A DNA stretch of 64,000 nucleotides, from contig NW_025930633.1 in assembly GCF_000764305.2 (NCBI RefSeq), forward strand, positions 186,001-250,000, written 5' to 3'. Shown in pieces: positions 1 to 12,152 of the stretch. How positions within the stretch are numbered: the stretch's first letter is position 1; each line of letters begins with the position of its first letter. A model generated the notes under the pieces. It searched no databases. It worked only from the letters and a program-made list of their open reading frames with translations, and was not told the origin of the DNA. Both the position numbers and the translations under genes were made by a program. This stretch comes from Hyalella azteca (lineage: Eukaryota > Arthropoda > Malacostraca > Amphipoda > Hyalellidae).

Positions 1-2379
1 TTTCACTGCGAACATTTTTTCAGCCTGGAGCTGAAGACGTTACAAGTCGGCTAATAAGAGAAGTATTCGTACGCGTCACTGCTGGTTCAGCGTTGGCTGA
101 ATACTGATAGTTGTTCTATTCTTGCTGATTAAGGAGACCGCACAATAAAAATTATTATTGGCGGTCATGTTAGACCGATAAAAATATGTGCCAATGAACT
201 CATGGAAACAAATATATAGTCTTGACTCGAGTTTTATCCGCTAAAAGGTTATACGCCATAGCGTTCAACTATTGTCGAAGTGTTGCTGTGATGCAAAATA
301 CAACGATACTTGAACATTAAAAGTAAAAAGTGCTTCGCGAACTAAAATCTATATGAAGGTGAGAACCGATTCAGTCAATGTTTTACGAATATTGTACTTG
401 CAGCTGCACTTTCGTACTTCGAAATTCTATCGATTGCTCGAGTTAAGCAGACGGTCGGGCACTCAGGCGAGGATTGAGGGAGGAAATGATCTGCTATCGA
501 AAAATTTCCCGTTGAATTGCAATTGAATGCGCAAAAATGTATCCACTGTATTGGCTTTGAGGACATCTACGTGAATCGGATTTGCAACGACCGAACGATT
601 CGGGGATGCGAGGCCTGCGCCAAATAAGTCAATGTCTCATACGAAATAAGGTTCGGTGTCAATAGTCGGTGTTCGAAATGAAGATCGGATGGGGTATCGT
701 CAGTTAACTCGAAAATTTTAGGAAAATTTGTATATGAATTAAATTAAATTAAATAACTATATAAATAATTTGAAAGTGTAATGAGATCGAAGTTGTAAGG
801 GAATACGTCAGTTTTTCTTTAATAGACTTAATTGTTCTCTCATTCCCGATTTTCACTTCAAGGCTATAGGGTCTTCAATCAACGCAGATCACACTCACCA
901 ACACTCAAACGGTGCGCTTCAAACTTACTATAGACATCTAATATCATTTGCAGCATCCAATATTTCGAAATAGATTATGCTAGATGGAGTATAATGTTAA
1001 GCCTATATTCGCCAAGCCATACTTAATTAGCACTTTTTTGATAGGTAGGCATGCAGGGCTGAACTATACCTCCTTCATCTTGAAATCTTGTACTATGTTT
1101 TCGTAAATCCATTTCCATTAATATATGCCCTTGTTGTATTTTTAATATATAAATGGTTGTTTTCGTTCGTCATTACTTATGTTAGAAAGCTCAATTAAAG
1201 TTTATTTTAGTAGATAGCACTGTGTTGGAATTTTTGTTTGGTTTTGCATCCACCCCCAAACGTTTACGAACCTTGACACGAATATTTCGTAGAAGTTGTA
1301 GACGGTGGATTTTATCTTGTTTTTAGAAGCTATGTTTTGGTGCTACCTTTTTTTTTATTTTCACGCGGTGAAAGGTATCTACATAAGCATTAAAAATTGT
1401 TTTTATCCTGGTAAGAAAAGAAATAGAGACACAAATGAAAACTTAATTTTGTTTTCCAATTTTTAATGTAGAACACGAAATTTGCCTTTTAATTTTTATG
1501 CCAGGATGAATCATGACTGAAAATGAGAAGCATTCACGCGACATATACCCTCAAATAACCCTATTTACCCGATAATTATGTTAACATTTGAAACTGCGTT
1601 GCCCGGGCAGAAACCGAAAATCTGAAGATAAATTAATAAGAAACCCTCCTTTTGTTTGACATTTTATCTTAAATATTCCTATGCAGCGCACAAACATTAT
1701 CATATTCATTGTGTAGTAAATGAACGAAATTTATTGTGCTTATTTCCTATGTTATAATTTATGTTCAGAATTTGTGATAAAAAAGAAATAATATCTCACC
1801 AAAGTGCCCTAGTAAAATTTTTTGAGAATGCCATAATTTTCTCAAGTTTCGGACTCAGTGGCAAGAATTACGATGTCCATAAAGTTGGGAAATTTCAGGA
1901 TTCCTCAACATTCACTGAAAAATTCTTTAACGAAATTATCTGAATTATGATTATCGAAAAGAAGAAAGCTTTCTGATATATTTAATGCCATGTTTGAATT
2001 AATACAAATATTTGTCAAATAAATGAACGGGTCATGTTGTTAAAATAGTGATACACCACTTTCCCACTGGATCTAGACATAAATGCACCACTATTAGGAC
2101 TTATTTTTCTCTAAGCGAAAATAAGCCATGGGAAATTTCTAAATTTTTTCTGGAAAAATTCTCTTGACGAAATTATATGAAGCAAAAGCGCCTAAACGAA
2201 AAAAGGTTTCGAACTCAGAAAAAAATGGATGAGGTTGGTCGACTAGCGATACACTTCTAGCTTTTAGGTGGGTGACCATGACACAGTTTGACCTGGTCGA
2301 AAGACGTATCAGTGCTACGCGCAGAAAGTGTCACTATTTGGACATCATAGTGCGTTAATTTTTCTCTGTGTATATGTAG
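1..2379. other. Non-coding AT-rich DNA, nothing recognised
   Basis: Only short open frames of 60-63 codons without family resemblance are present. A small hairpin occurs at about 136-166, with arms GACCGC/GCGGTC and CAATAA/TTATTG separated by a bulge and a short loop. No promoter, RNA gene or transposon ends were recognised. Confidence 0.6.
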
Positions 2380-3138
2380 TTAAATTAATACAGTTAGTAT
2401 TAGACCGCGGAAGATTAAAGGTTTCGGAGATTGCAAGAAAGATGGAGATTTAAAGACAGATTCAGATTGAAAGAAGATGGAGATTGAAGTAAAGATTGAG
2501 ATTTAAAGACATATTGAGATTGAAAGAAAGATTGAGGAAAGATGGAGATTGAAAGAAGATGGAGATTGACAGAAAGATGGAGATTTAAAGACAGATTGAG
2601 ATTGGAAAGAAGATTGAGGAAAGATGGAGATTGAAAGAAAGATTGAGATTGAAAGAAGATGGAAATTGAAAGAAAGATGGAAATTGAAAGAAAGATTGAG
2701 ATTGAAAGAAAGATGGAGATTTAAAGAAAGATGGAGATTTAAAGAAAGATGGAGATTTAATGAAAGATGGAGATTTAAAAAAAGATGGAGATTTAAAGAG
2801 AGATGGAGATTGAAAGAGAGATGGAGATTGAAAGAGAGATGGAGATTGAAAGAAAGATGGAGATTGAAAAAGGATTGAGATATGAAAAATTGAGATTGAA
2901 CGAAAAATTGAGATTGAAGAAAATTTTCTAAGATTGAAATAAAGATTGAGATTAAAAAAAGATTGAGATTGGAAGAAAAATTGAGATTAAATGAAAGATG
3001 GAGATTAAAAGAAAGGTTAAGATTGGAAGAAAAATTAAAAAATTACAGGTAAGAAAAATTGCGATTGCAGGTAAGATTGAGATTGAAAAGATATTGATCA
3101 TGCCATGATTAAATTAATACAGAATATTAGACCGCGGA
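2380..3138. repeat. Purine-rich minisatellite flanked by 30-bp direct repeats
   Basis: About 660 bases of strongly strand-biased purine repeats built from units such as AAAGAAAGATGGAGATT, roughly 18 bp in the most regular part (2690-2870). An 84-codon open frame at 2624-2878 is simply this repeat read with a six-residue period rich in R, W, K and E. The array lies between two direct copies of TTAAATTAATACAG followed by TATTAGACCGCGGA (2380-2411 and 3109-3137), so the whole array sits inside a duplicated flank. Confidence 0.9.
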
Positions 3139-4088
3139 CGACGCTAGCCAAGCCTGTGGCAAGGCCGGCACACAATGGCTGCTGATGGAAGTTTCCCGCC
3201 TCCGTGAGAGCCATAAGATTGCCATGTACACTCAGAGAAGTATGTGGGATTTTGTCCCAAAGAATGCTGCCGCGGTTATTATTAGTCAGTCCGGCCGTTA
3301 AAACGTTCGTTCTTTGCTAAGTCCGCTCTCCGTTCTAGCTGCGGGTAATAAAGTGTGTCACTGTTTAGATAAAATGACCCATTTTATTCTAAGAGTGTAC
3401 TGTTCAACCTTGACCTCCATGACCGCGGTGAAGGTGATTAGTTTCTGTGATGCTACTTAAAAAAACAATGTTGTTGATGAACGCCTACATTTTTCATACG
3501 TTGAAACAACGTCGATTACGAGTTGATTTAATGGAAACTACGCTGATTGCGAGTTTACTTAGTCTAAACGACGTTTAATCAACGTTATTTCAACATCAAA
3601 TGCCTGGTGGGCTATACAGTAGCTAGACGCTTAATTAGAGATAATGGAGATTGGATTTTTATGATTGATTTTTATGCAGATTGCATGAAATCATTCATGA
3701 GAAGATTGACTTTGATGCAAAAATTGTATAGGCTTGCTCATGTAAATTTCAGTATAGAGCATCCCGATGAACCTGATGCTATCGTGTAATTACCATCGAT
3801 ATATCTTCAATTTTCAATTACCATCAATAGCTTCAATTTGATTTTCTTTGGTGATGTTAAAAATTTATCGGTGATTAAAGTATAAAATTGGCACGGCTGT
3901 GGCACGGTTGCGATTACTGTTATTTTTTTCCTTTTTTGTCCTTGTGATTAATAAAAAGATTAATATTAAGGATAATACCATACTACTTATGGTATGGTAC
4001 TTATGGTACAACTTAATACCATGATATTAAAGATAATACCATACAAAGACCATAAGTTCATCAGGCACTTTGCACCTGATGCAAGTAT
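3139..4088. other. Non-coding, nothing recognised
   Basis: Slightly GC-richer just after the minisatellite (3130-3440), then AT-rich. A 60-codon open frame at 3607-3789 has no recognisable family. The open frame starting at 3994 ends inside the MITE that follows. Confidence 0.5.
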
Positions 4089-4240
4089 CCAGGGGCCATA
4101 CTTTCAAAACTGGCTAAGTGAACGTAAGTACTTACGCTCTATTTTCTTGTCTATGATTGGTGGATTTTGCTTGAAAGGCCGTCAATGATTGGCTGATGAA
4201 CTTACGATCTCTTAACTTTTTTTGAAAGTATGGACCCTGG
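4089..4240 (+). mobile_element. MITE family A, copy 1
   Basis: A 152-bp element with inverted ends. The left end is CCAGGGGCCATACTTTCAAA, and the right end read on the other strand is CCAGGGTCCATACTTTCAAA. The interior contains GTAAGTACTTACGC and a stretch around GGCCGTCAATGATTGGC shared with three other copies in the window. No coding capacity. No unambiguous target-site duplication was seen, so the superfamily is not assigned. Confidence 0.85.
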
Positions 4241-7200
4241 CCTTTAATCATGGCTGTTCACTTCGTGAATAGAACTGAAAATCCTGATACCACTAATCCG
4301 TCAAAGCGATTAACTGAAGATTAAATGGGAAGCGAATGAACCACTTGGTTTTTAAGTCCGTTTCTCGTCGCTGCCAGTTATTTACGCGGCTTTAGCTAAC
4401 ACTAATTAAGTTAACCACTCGTAATTAATTGAGTGAAACCTTTTTATGAAACTCAATTATCAACAATTTGAATGTTTATACCGTAGTTTACGTTACACAA
4501 AAACGCGAAAGCTTTGATCATTATTAATTAATCAGCGGCAGTGCAATCACGTGGGAGCTGATTAATTAAGAATTTGCGCATCGCTGGTCTGTAAAGCATC
4601 ACGTGGTTACACATATTTTTATTTTTCATTATTTCATTTTAAGTTAAAAAATTTGGCAGCAGGAAGCAACTGATATATGAAAATCCTGAGCAGGAAATTA
4701 ATTAATATTTTGCTTACTATTTACAAATCGAGGAAAAATAATTTATTGCACTAACTGTGCAGTGAGCAGGAATATTTATTGCCAATAGGAGTAATTATTT
4801 AAGAAATAGAAAGCCTTGTAATGATATGGCTATGAGAAAATCAATTTTGGTACACAAAAGAGTTTTCATGTAAATAGTTCCGTCTAAATTAACTCGCAAG
4901 TCTGGTTATTAGTAGTCGCTTGATCGTATTGGGTACACTTGAAGTAGTCATTAATAAAGAAGAATTTCCAGTAACTTGTTCAGAAATTCATGATTTACTC
5001 AAAATTCTAATACAGTTCTAGCTGGTCAACAAACTTGGGATATTTGCGCGAGTACCGCTTCATTAATCTCAAAATCGTTGGAGGTCGAAATGAATGAAGA
5101 TGTGCTTCATCGCACTCGCATTGGCTGAAAGAATCTAGTTCAGCAGTTTGAGAATTTCAGATGAATTTTATTTTGTTGACATACTGAATAAAGTACGAAT
5201 TTTAACAATGTATATCTACAAATATGAACGCTATGAATATTTGATGTCACTGCTACGGTGTATCGACAACGGTTTGTCAAAAATTTTCTCAGTTCAATGA
5301 TTATGTGCCAAGTTAAAGTTTATATTTGTTTCTTTTGGACCAGAATATTCAATGTCCATTTTGTGGATTTTCTTAGAATATAATTTTTGTTGCATGCCGA
5401 AAAATTTTGGTTGCAATGATTGATTGTGGACTTTGTGGGTCTCTCATATAAGCCACAGGCAATCTTTGGTCTTTGACCTAAGCCAGTATCACGGGAATCA
5501 TTTAATTTTACGTCTCTGAGTTACTGCAAATGGAATTAGGCTGTCAAAGACACTAGGCTCCTGGCTTATGTGTGGTAGACCGTACGACTTACTTGTGGAT
5601 GTGGTCACGAACTATCAGAAATAGTTGCGAGTTCGCAACTATTTATTATTTTTAACTAAATTCGTCAGCCTATAACTGATGGAAAGCCATCCGTTGAATA
5701 GTTTAGCAGCCTCTGAAATTATTTGATGTCCGTCACTAATTTCGCTGAGCATTGATAGATTCGTCTAAAAAGCTTATTGAGGATTTACAATCACAAATGA
5801 TTATATCCCTTAATGTAATGATAGGAGGTATAATCTGGAACTAGTTTCGTTTTTTTGCAGAACGTTCATAGATCTACAAGCGCAAACACCCTAAGAATTC
5901 GCTATTCGATTCGCCATTTTGCTGAAATTTACCCCAGTTCCTCCGATCATTTGATAAGGGCTTTTAGTTCGATATCTCTTTTATTGTAGTCTTGCTTTTT
6001 TATTATTGCATCGTATTGTTACAATCGTAATGCAATAACCAAGTTAACCATTCTTGTCTCATTACATGTCAAAATTGTCTTATCTACGTATGTACAGGCA
6101 CTCAGCATCAATAAATCCGATACAAAATCTCAAATCATCTTATTGCTTCGCGTAATATTCTGGAATCCTTTATAAAGCTTCTTATATATTTTTTTACGAA
6201 TATAATTATTGGAAAATGACTGACTTTATCTTCTTACTACCTGTCTTATGAACGATGGATCTTTTGTTGAACGCCGAAATTTATTAGAAATAACGTCTCT
6301 TTTGATAAACGACGAGCGTCTTGGTGAACAATCAATCCTTGTAACTTTTGCCGAAGTGCGAAATTGTTTTGTATTTACGAGCGATCTTTGTTATTAATTT
6401 TTTTGCTGTAAATTATTGCTTTCATGGAATATACTTATTTCAGTGATCGACAAATGTTTAATGCACGAAGTTTCTCTTTAAAAAACAATTCCAATTTTTG
6501 AATAACGAAGAATATTTTGCTGAAAGACATATCTTCTCTTGACGGAACGATAAAAATTTAGTGATTCATTCTTAAGATTCAAACTTATTTTGTTATAATC
6601 AAACCCATGAATAGATTAAACTACGATATCCTCTACAGAAATTATTATGCATGTGAAATGAAAAGTCATCTTATTATTCAAATTCATAAATTCCATTCAG
6701 TTGTCAAGGTGCACGGAGAAATTAACATCAGTTGAACCGAAATGTTTCAGAAATTGATATTCACATAATTTTAGATTTTTTTCTGAAAATAAACCCTTGG
6801 CGCAATAATTAAAAGTGGCTTCAGTTGACTAGCGTACAAATTGCAAGATTGGTTTAGCCTTTAAAAACGATCAATTTTGCTTATGAATCAACTCAATCGT
6901 GTTATTGATACGCATTCAATAACACATAATAAATATGTATCCAAATTATCAAACATCTTTCACGACATACAAGCTTCTTTAATTGTTGACGCAACCGGAA
7001 CTCATAAATTCGCAATTTTCAATAATTTTGCGATGTTGCGAATGTTATGTTGGAGGGTTCTTCGTACGTTATTCAATCCTCCTCCTTGAAAATATCATGT
7101 ATCAGCACAAAATTCATTCAGGGACATGAATAACTCTTCGTTTGTTTTTAAAGTTGACTTTATAAAATGCAATTTAAACTGAGGCCTTCAAGTTAAAAGT

Positions 7201-10200
7201 TTCGAGGAATGCACTTGGTATGCAAGGTGCTATTTTATGAAGGCTCACTTGGATCCTTTTTTGACGACAGAAGCTCCGAGTTCAAAATTTGTTGTCTCAA
7301 TACTAAAGTTGGTATTCATTCGGGGTAAATTTATGCAATGATGTGGAAGCTGAACTTTAGTGATGCAGTTTGACCATTTGCAAATATAAAGAAATTTGGA
7401 GTTACAAAGGAGCAGAAATAAATGTATGTATGTATGACTAATAGCATGAACCAATAGCACGTTATGAGTGATATCTAATGTAAAAAGAAGACGATATTAA
7501 TGTTATTATAATCAGTACTACTAATGCTAATAGTATCGTTATCAATAGTATTATTTTTTATAATCAATTTATTGTAAAAACTATAACTATTATTTATTAT
7601 CAAATGGGCGTCACGTATCAAAAAACCTATTACCGTTAAAAATGTTATTAATTAGTTCTATTACACAATTTACAGGTTCATAATAGACAGAAGTCAAAAG
7701 CATTTGATAACAATAAAGCGCAGCACGTTAAAAAGATTTTTCCGCAATATCATGTAAAAAAATGAATACTCATTTCAAGTTTTCTAGATCTGAGCTCTAT
7801 TTAAATTTCCGGCGAAAGATCTCATGCGTGGATGATCTAAACTTAATGTGATTTTTCGAATAAATCTCATCCCTTGACGTTTGTTTCTTTCACTGCGGAT
7901 GATATTGATGAAAAATAAAATACATTAATGAGATGCGCACAAAACGTAGCAATATTTTAAACAAGTTTAAATATTGTGAGGAAATTAAAAAATATTAAAT
8001 GGTTCCTAGTCTTGGCAAATGGCAATCTCCTTTGTTCCTAATACATAGTAACTTTTTCATAATTTTTTTCCGAATTTTCTGAGTTTTAATAAACTAAAAT
8101 AAAATATAATAGTTTGCCCGGCTCTTGCTAGGAAGGTATTTTGTTGTGACATGAAATTATAAATTATCTTTGATTTCAAGACTGATGAGTCGCTGGTTGA
8201 ACATTGTCATATCTTGGGACTATAAATCCTAATTTAAGCTGAAATGAAAACGTTTCCTCATCGTTATTATTTTGTAAAATATGTATAGGCCTATTAAAAA
8301 TTTGAACCTACATTAGATTACAAAATTATAAATGCCTGAAAATTCTCGTCATTCAATTCATCAATACGATAAATAACTACCTATTGCTTCCCTGGAGGTA
8401 TCTGTTTTCGAATTATTTATATCCCAATTTTTATCACTCGGTACATTAGCTGCCAGTACGTAAATCCAGATCAATCTTCATTTAACTTCCCAAAAATTCG
8501 TTCAGCAGGAACATTTTTGACACTTGCAGTAAACCCCGATCCCTAGAAATCGTCTATGTCTGTGCCATAATCCGGAGGTAGAGAAGATAATCTGTTAGAG
8601 ATAAACCCTTTGATTAAAAAAATTCGTTCTGAACTCCAAATGTCAGCGGAATTGCGCCCGTAAAAACTCTCGGTCTCTCCAAATTTGAATTCATTTGAGT
8701 TAAATTCTCCGTAACTCGGGTGAAAGCTAGAAGCCACTTTTAAAACATTATGGTAAAAATGAGAAATTTTGATAGGCATTGAATTTTTTTGTTCGATTGA
8801 TCGAAGAGAAAAATTTTTAGAAAGGCAATGGAGGCGAAATGGAAATGGATTGATAGAATTTTCTCTCATGATTTTTCCTTGTTCCTTTTAAAACGAATAA
8901 TCCAGTTCTCAATGGCTGAAGAAATAGCATTTTTTTCATAAATAAGGCATATAACGTAAATTAGAAGGGTAAATTTTAAGTACATCGGAAAGAATTTGAC
9001 GCTCATTCGGAAAGTCAAGGTATTTAGGAAAAAAAGTAATAATAATAAACCGCTTCACACATCTCATTGGCTGCACTTGAACGCTGTCGATATACTCGAA
9101 AGAGGCTTTTCATCATACATCAAAATTTGGCCATTAGGTTTGGAATCATTTTGAAAAAATTACAATCTTACCTTCATCATTGGAGAATGTTTTCTGGACT
9201 ATAAATGTTGAATGAATCCAAATTTTGTGCAATAGGTTTTTAAGGCACTGAGGCTTATATATAGTTTTTGAAACCGATGTTTAGAGCAATATGGCTTTGA
9301 TAAAAAATTGGTGGAGTCCCATCTGAAGCCCTCACTTAAATATGGAGTGTGATATGATGCGTATAGAACGATTAAGCGATCAACCCAAAATATGATATCA
9401 ACTTCTAAACTTGAAAATGTGAAGTAAATATGGAGCGTCAATTTATCTGCCATAATTTGCAATTTGCTAAATTACTTTCAAATTATGAAATTAGAGTGCA
9501 TCTTACATTTAAAAACGAAAAGTTCCCTGCAGAAGTGCACCGACATTTCTGCTTTTCCCGCCACCACCTCAGAAGAAGCACTCAACAAGCCAATCTTCGA
9601 CCAGAGAATTGAGCATGTCTCGGCTCAACTATAAATTCCATTGAAGTTGCTGGTTTTTGAGGTCAGACTTTTTCAGGGAAGAATCTCATCTCAAACAGAC
9701 GAGTTCTGATTATGATTGTTGCAGTGTCCTTCTCAGTGCAACTATCTTGTTATTTTTTGGTGCTGTAACTTTAGGAGTTTTAACCGAAATTAAACTTTGT
9801 AGTTTTTATGTGCATCCGTGAAACGGATACTTCGAGAACCGACGAAGATTTTTGCAAATTATGTGATTTATTGCAATCAACGTAATTTTTATGATACTGC
9901 AAAATACCTGTTTTGATGTTTCTGCTCGTATAGCTACGTGAAAATGTAAAAACTGAATAATGTTATTGGGTTACAATTTTCAGAAATGTAATTATTTTCA
10001 AAAAAGTATTGTTACTTTTCAAATTCAGGGGAAATCTTTCATCTTAAATTGAATCTCTTGCCATCGAGACAAGGACAGAATTTTTTCTCGTTTTGAGCAA
10101 TGGCTTCTCGATCCCCTCTGCCAGTTCGATGCCGCGGCGAAGCATTTTGAGCTGGCGAATTTTACACTTAAGAGAAAAAAGTAGCGAAAAAATTTAGGTG

Positions 10201-10639
10201 ATATAACTTCGATCGACAAGCCATTCTTAACCATATATTGCGTAATTAACAAATTTATATTCAAAGGTGTCAAATGAAAACAATTCTGATTAAAGTTTAG
10301 AAACAGATATGCATTAGTGAAATTTTTAATTTACTAATCTCACCTTTCCTTATATGTAAAAAGATTAGATCTTGATGTTTTTCATTGGAAAAAAATCTCG
10401 AATTGAACCACAAATTTATGTTAATAAATATTACGTATAAAAAACCCTGTCAATGGAATATTATCCAATTGATATTAACAACTTCTGATTCTAATCAATT
10501 AACATTAATTTTTAAACATTTTACCTACTTAATTCAGCAAAAATAATGCGGTGAATTTGCCAATTCATCGAAATCACCGATAAATTAATTTTCGAACATA
10601 ATCGAACTAGCAGACGAATCAAAATCACATCAAAATACT
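4241..10639. other. Long non-coding stretch (kinin receptor intron 2 or downstream flank)
   Basis: If the receptor continues leftwards, this is intron or contains missed small exons. I looked on the minus strand for TM4, TM6 (CWLP) and TM7 (NPxIY) coding signatures and saw none. The open frames of 70-108 codons (6877, 7245, 8543, 9199, 10025) resemble nothing I know. An imperfect inverted repeat lies at 5451-5568, with arms starting AAGCCA and ending TCTTTGAC. Confidence 0.5.
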
Positions 10640-11298
10640 ATTCAAAACATTTTTTATTATATTTAGTGATAATGATGCATCTGATTCTTTAAATTCTCTG
10701 TATAAAATTCATTCCCACTCATTTCTCCCGCTAAATTTAGCGACAATTCTACCAGCTCCAGAACTTACCCTGTTTCAAAATTTCAACGGCCGTTCGCTGA
10801 GAAATTCAATTCAGTACATTTTTTACCAGATTTAGCGACAAAACTCCAGCAAATTCATTAAAATTCCTAAAAAAAATCCATTCCCACCTATTTATCCCGC
10901 TAAATTTAGCGCCAATTCTACCAGGTCCAAAACTTACCCGGCTTCGAAACTTCGATGGCCGTTCGCTGAGAAATTCAATTCAGCACAGTTTTTACCAGAT
11001 TTAGCGACAAAGCTCCAGCAGATGCATTAAAATTTCTAAAAAATTCATTCCCACCCATTTCTCCCGCTAAATTTAGCGCCAATTCTACCAGGTCCAAAAC
11101 TTACCTTGCTTCGGAATTTCGATGGCCGTTCGCTGAGAAATTCAATTCAGCACAGTTTTTACCAGATTTAGCGACAAAGCTCCAGCAGATTTATTAAAAT
11201 TTCTAAATAAATTCATTCCCACCCATTTCTCCTGCTAAATTTAGCGCCAATTCTACCAGGTCCAAAACTTACCTTGCTTCGGAATTTCGATGGCCGGG
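10640..11298. repeat. Tandem array of about 167 bp containing copies of the exon 2 splice donor
   Basis: About four units are visible, starting near CATTCCCAC at 10713, 10881, 11047 and 11214. A more diverged partial unit precedes them from about 10640. The last unit runs into exon 2 of the kinin receptor, so each unit carries a copy of the last 30 or so exon bases and the donor. On the minus strand each of the three full copies has a 28-base exon-like core (11132-11105, 10965-10938, 10796-10769). Each core sits between a CTCAG acceptor-like site and a GTAAG donor. Identity to the true exon end is highest in the adjacent copy and falls with distance. Units also contain the palindrome GCTAAATTTAGC or a close variant. 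Confidence 0.9.
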
Positions 11299-11449
11299 CG
11301 CTGAAAGGGAAGCAAATGGCGCGGTATCTGTCCACGGCGATGGCTGTTAGCGTGAAGATGGACACGTTCACGCTCAGAGTTTGGAAGAATGGACAAAATG
11401 CGCACATGAAGTACGGCAAGTTCCAGCGCTGGAGCAGAGCAGCCTGGAA
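11273..11449 (-). CDS. Lkr: Kinin (leucokinin) receptor, second coding exon: ECL1, TM3, DRY motif, ICL2
   Basis: Fifty-nine codons in phase 0 (residues 181-239 after joining). The acceptor is GTGTTTCAG ending at 11450 and the donor is AAG/GTAAGT with GT at 11272. The joined protein reads CIPFQ-FQAALLQRWNLP across the junction. This is the highly characteristic TM2-ECL1 signature of kinin receptors, and it is what distinguishes this gene from tachykinin or SIFamide receptors. Also visible: the ECL1 Trp (189), the conserved TM3 Cys (196), TM3 about 193-218, the G-protein motif DRY (220-222) and the ICL2 segment SARPSK. No exon for TM4-TM7 was recognised to the left of this one, so the gene is incomplete here. 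The last 30 bases and the donor are copied in the tandem array that follows. Confidence 0.92.
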
Positions 11450-11716
11450 CTGAAACACGACAATTGTCTTATTGATTACATTGAACAATAATTGGTAATG
11501 GGTGGTATTATTTTCAAGTTTAATATTCCGAGCAATTGGACATACATTTTCATAATTTGTGCATTATTTAAGTGAAAATTTAACATAAATTATACATAAT
11601 ATGAATAAGAGCTATGCAACCGTTAATAATGTTTTTAAATTAAGGCTGGTCAAACAGCTTGCCTAGAGCCCTGTCCGTGTGAAGTGAATTTTACTGGAGT
11701 TTCAATCAAACTCTGT

Positions 11717-11863
11717 GGCCATACTTACTTCCAAAATTCGCTAAGTGAACGTAAGTAGTTACGCTCTATTTTCTTGTCTATGATTGGTGGATTTTGCTTG
11801 AATGGCCGTCAATGATTGGCTGATGAACTTACGATCTCTTAACTTTTTTTGAAAGTATAGGCC
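11717..11863 (+). mobile_element. MITE family A, copy 2 (in kinin receptor intron 1)
   Basis: It has the same interior as the 4.1-kb copy, with ends GGCCATACTT and AAGTATAGGCC. The left end shows small changes (ACTTACTTCCAAAATTCG). It lies in an intron and faces the copy at 12003-12152. Confidence 0.85.
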
Positions 11864-12002
11864 ATGATCAACAAGGCTACAGACATAAATATACACTTAG
11901 AAAAGTTGATGAGTCATATTGTCTACTATTAACTCACTTTCTTACCCACAGCAAGGGCAGAAAACATATATACGTGGCATTAGCACTAACACGACACGTT
12001 GT

Positions 12003-12152
12003 CAGGACCTATACTTTCAAAAAAGTTAAGAGATCGTAAGTTCATCAGCCAATCATTGACGGCCTTTCAAGCAAAATCCATCAATAATAGACAAGAAAAT
12101 AGAGCGTAAGTACTTACGTTCGCTTAGCGAGTTTTGAAAGTATGGCCCCTGG
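12003..12152 (-). mobile_element. MITE family A, copy 3 (in kinin receptor intron 1, inverted)
   Basis: The element is in reverse orientation relative to copy 2, 139 bases away. The ends read CAGGACCTATACTTTC and GAAAGTATGGCCCCTGG. The interior is closely similar to the other copies. Confidence 0.85.

Noticed and set aside
2624..2878. 84-codon frame rich in R/W/K/E
   Set aside because: It is a translation of the 18-bp purine minisatellite.
3994..4188. Frame whose C-terminus matches the frame at 20838-21047
   Set aside because: Both run through the same MITE. The shared tail is repeat-derived.
8543..8869. 108-codon minus-strand frame
   Set aside because: No recognisable motif. Does not resemble the TM4-TM7 part of the receptor.
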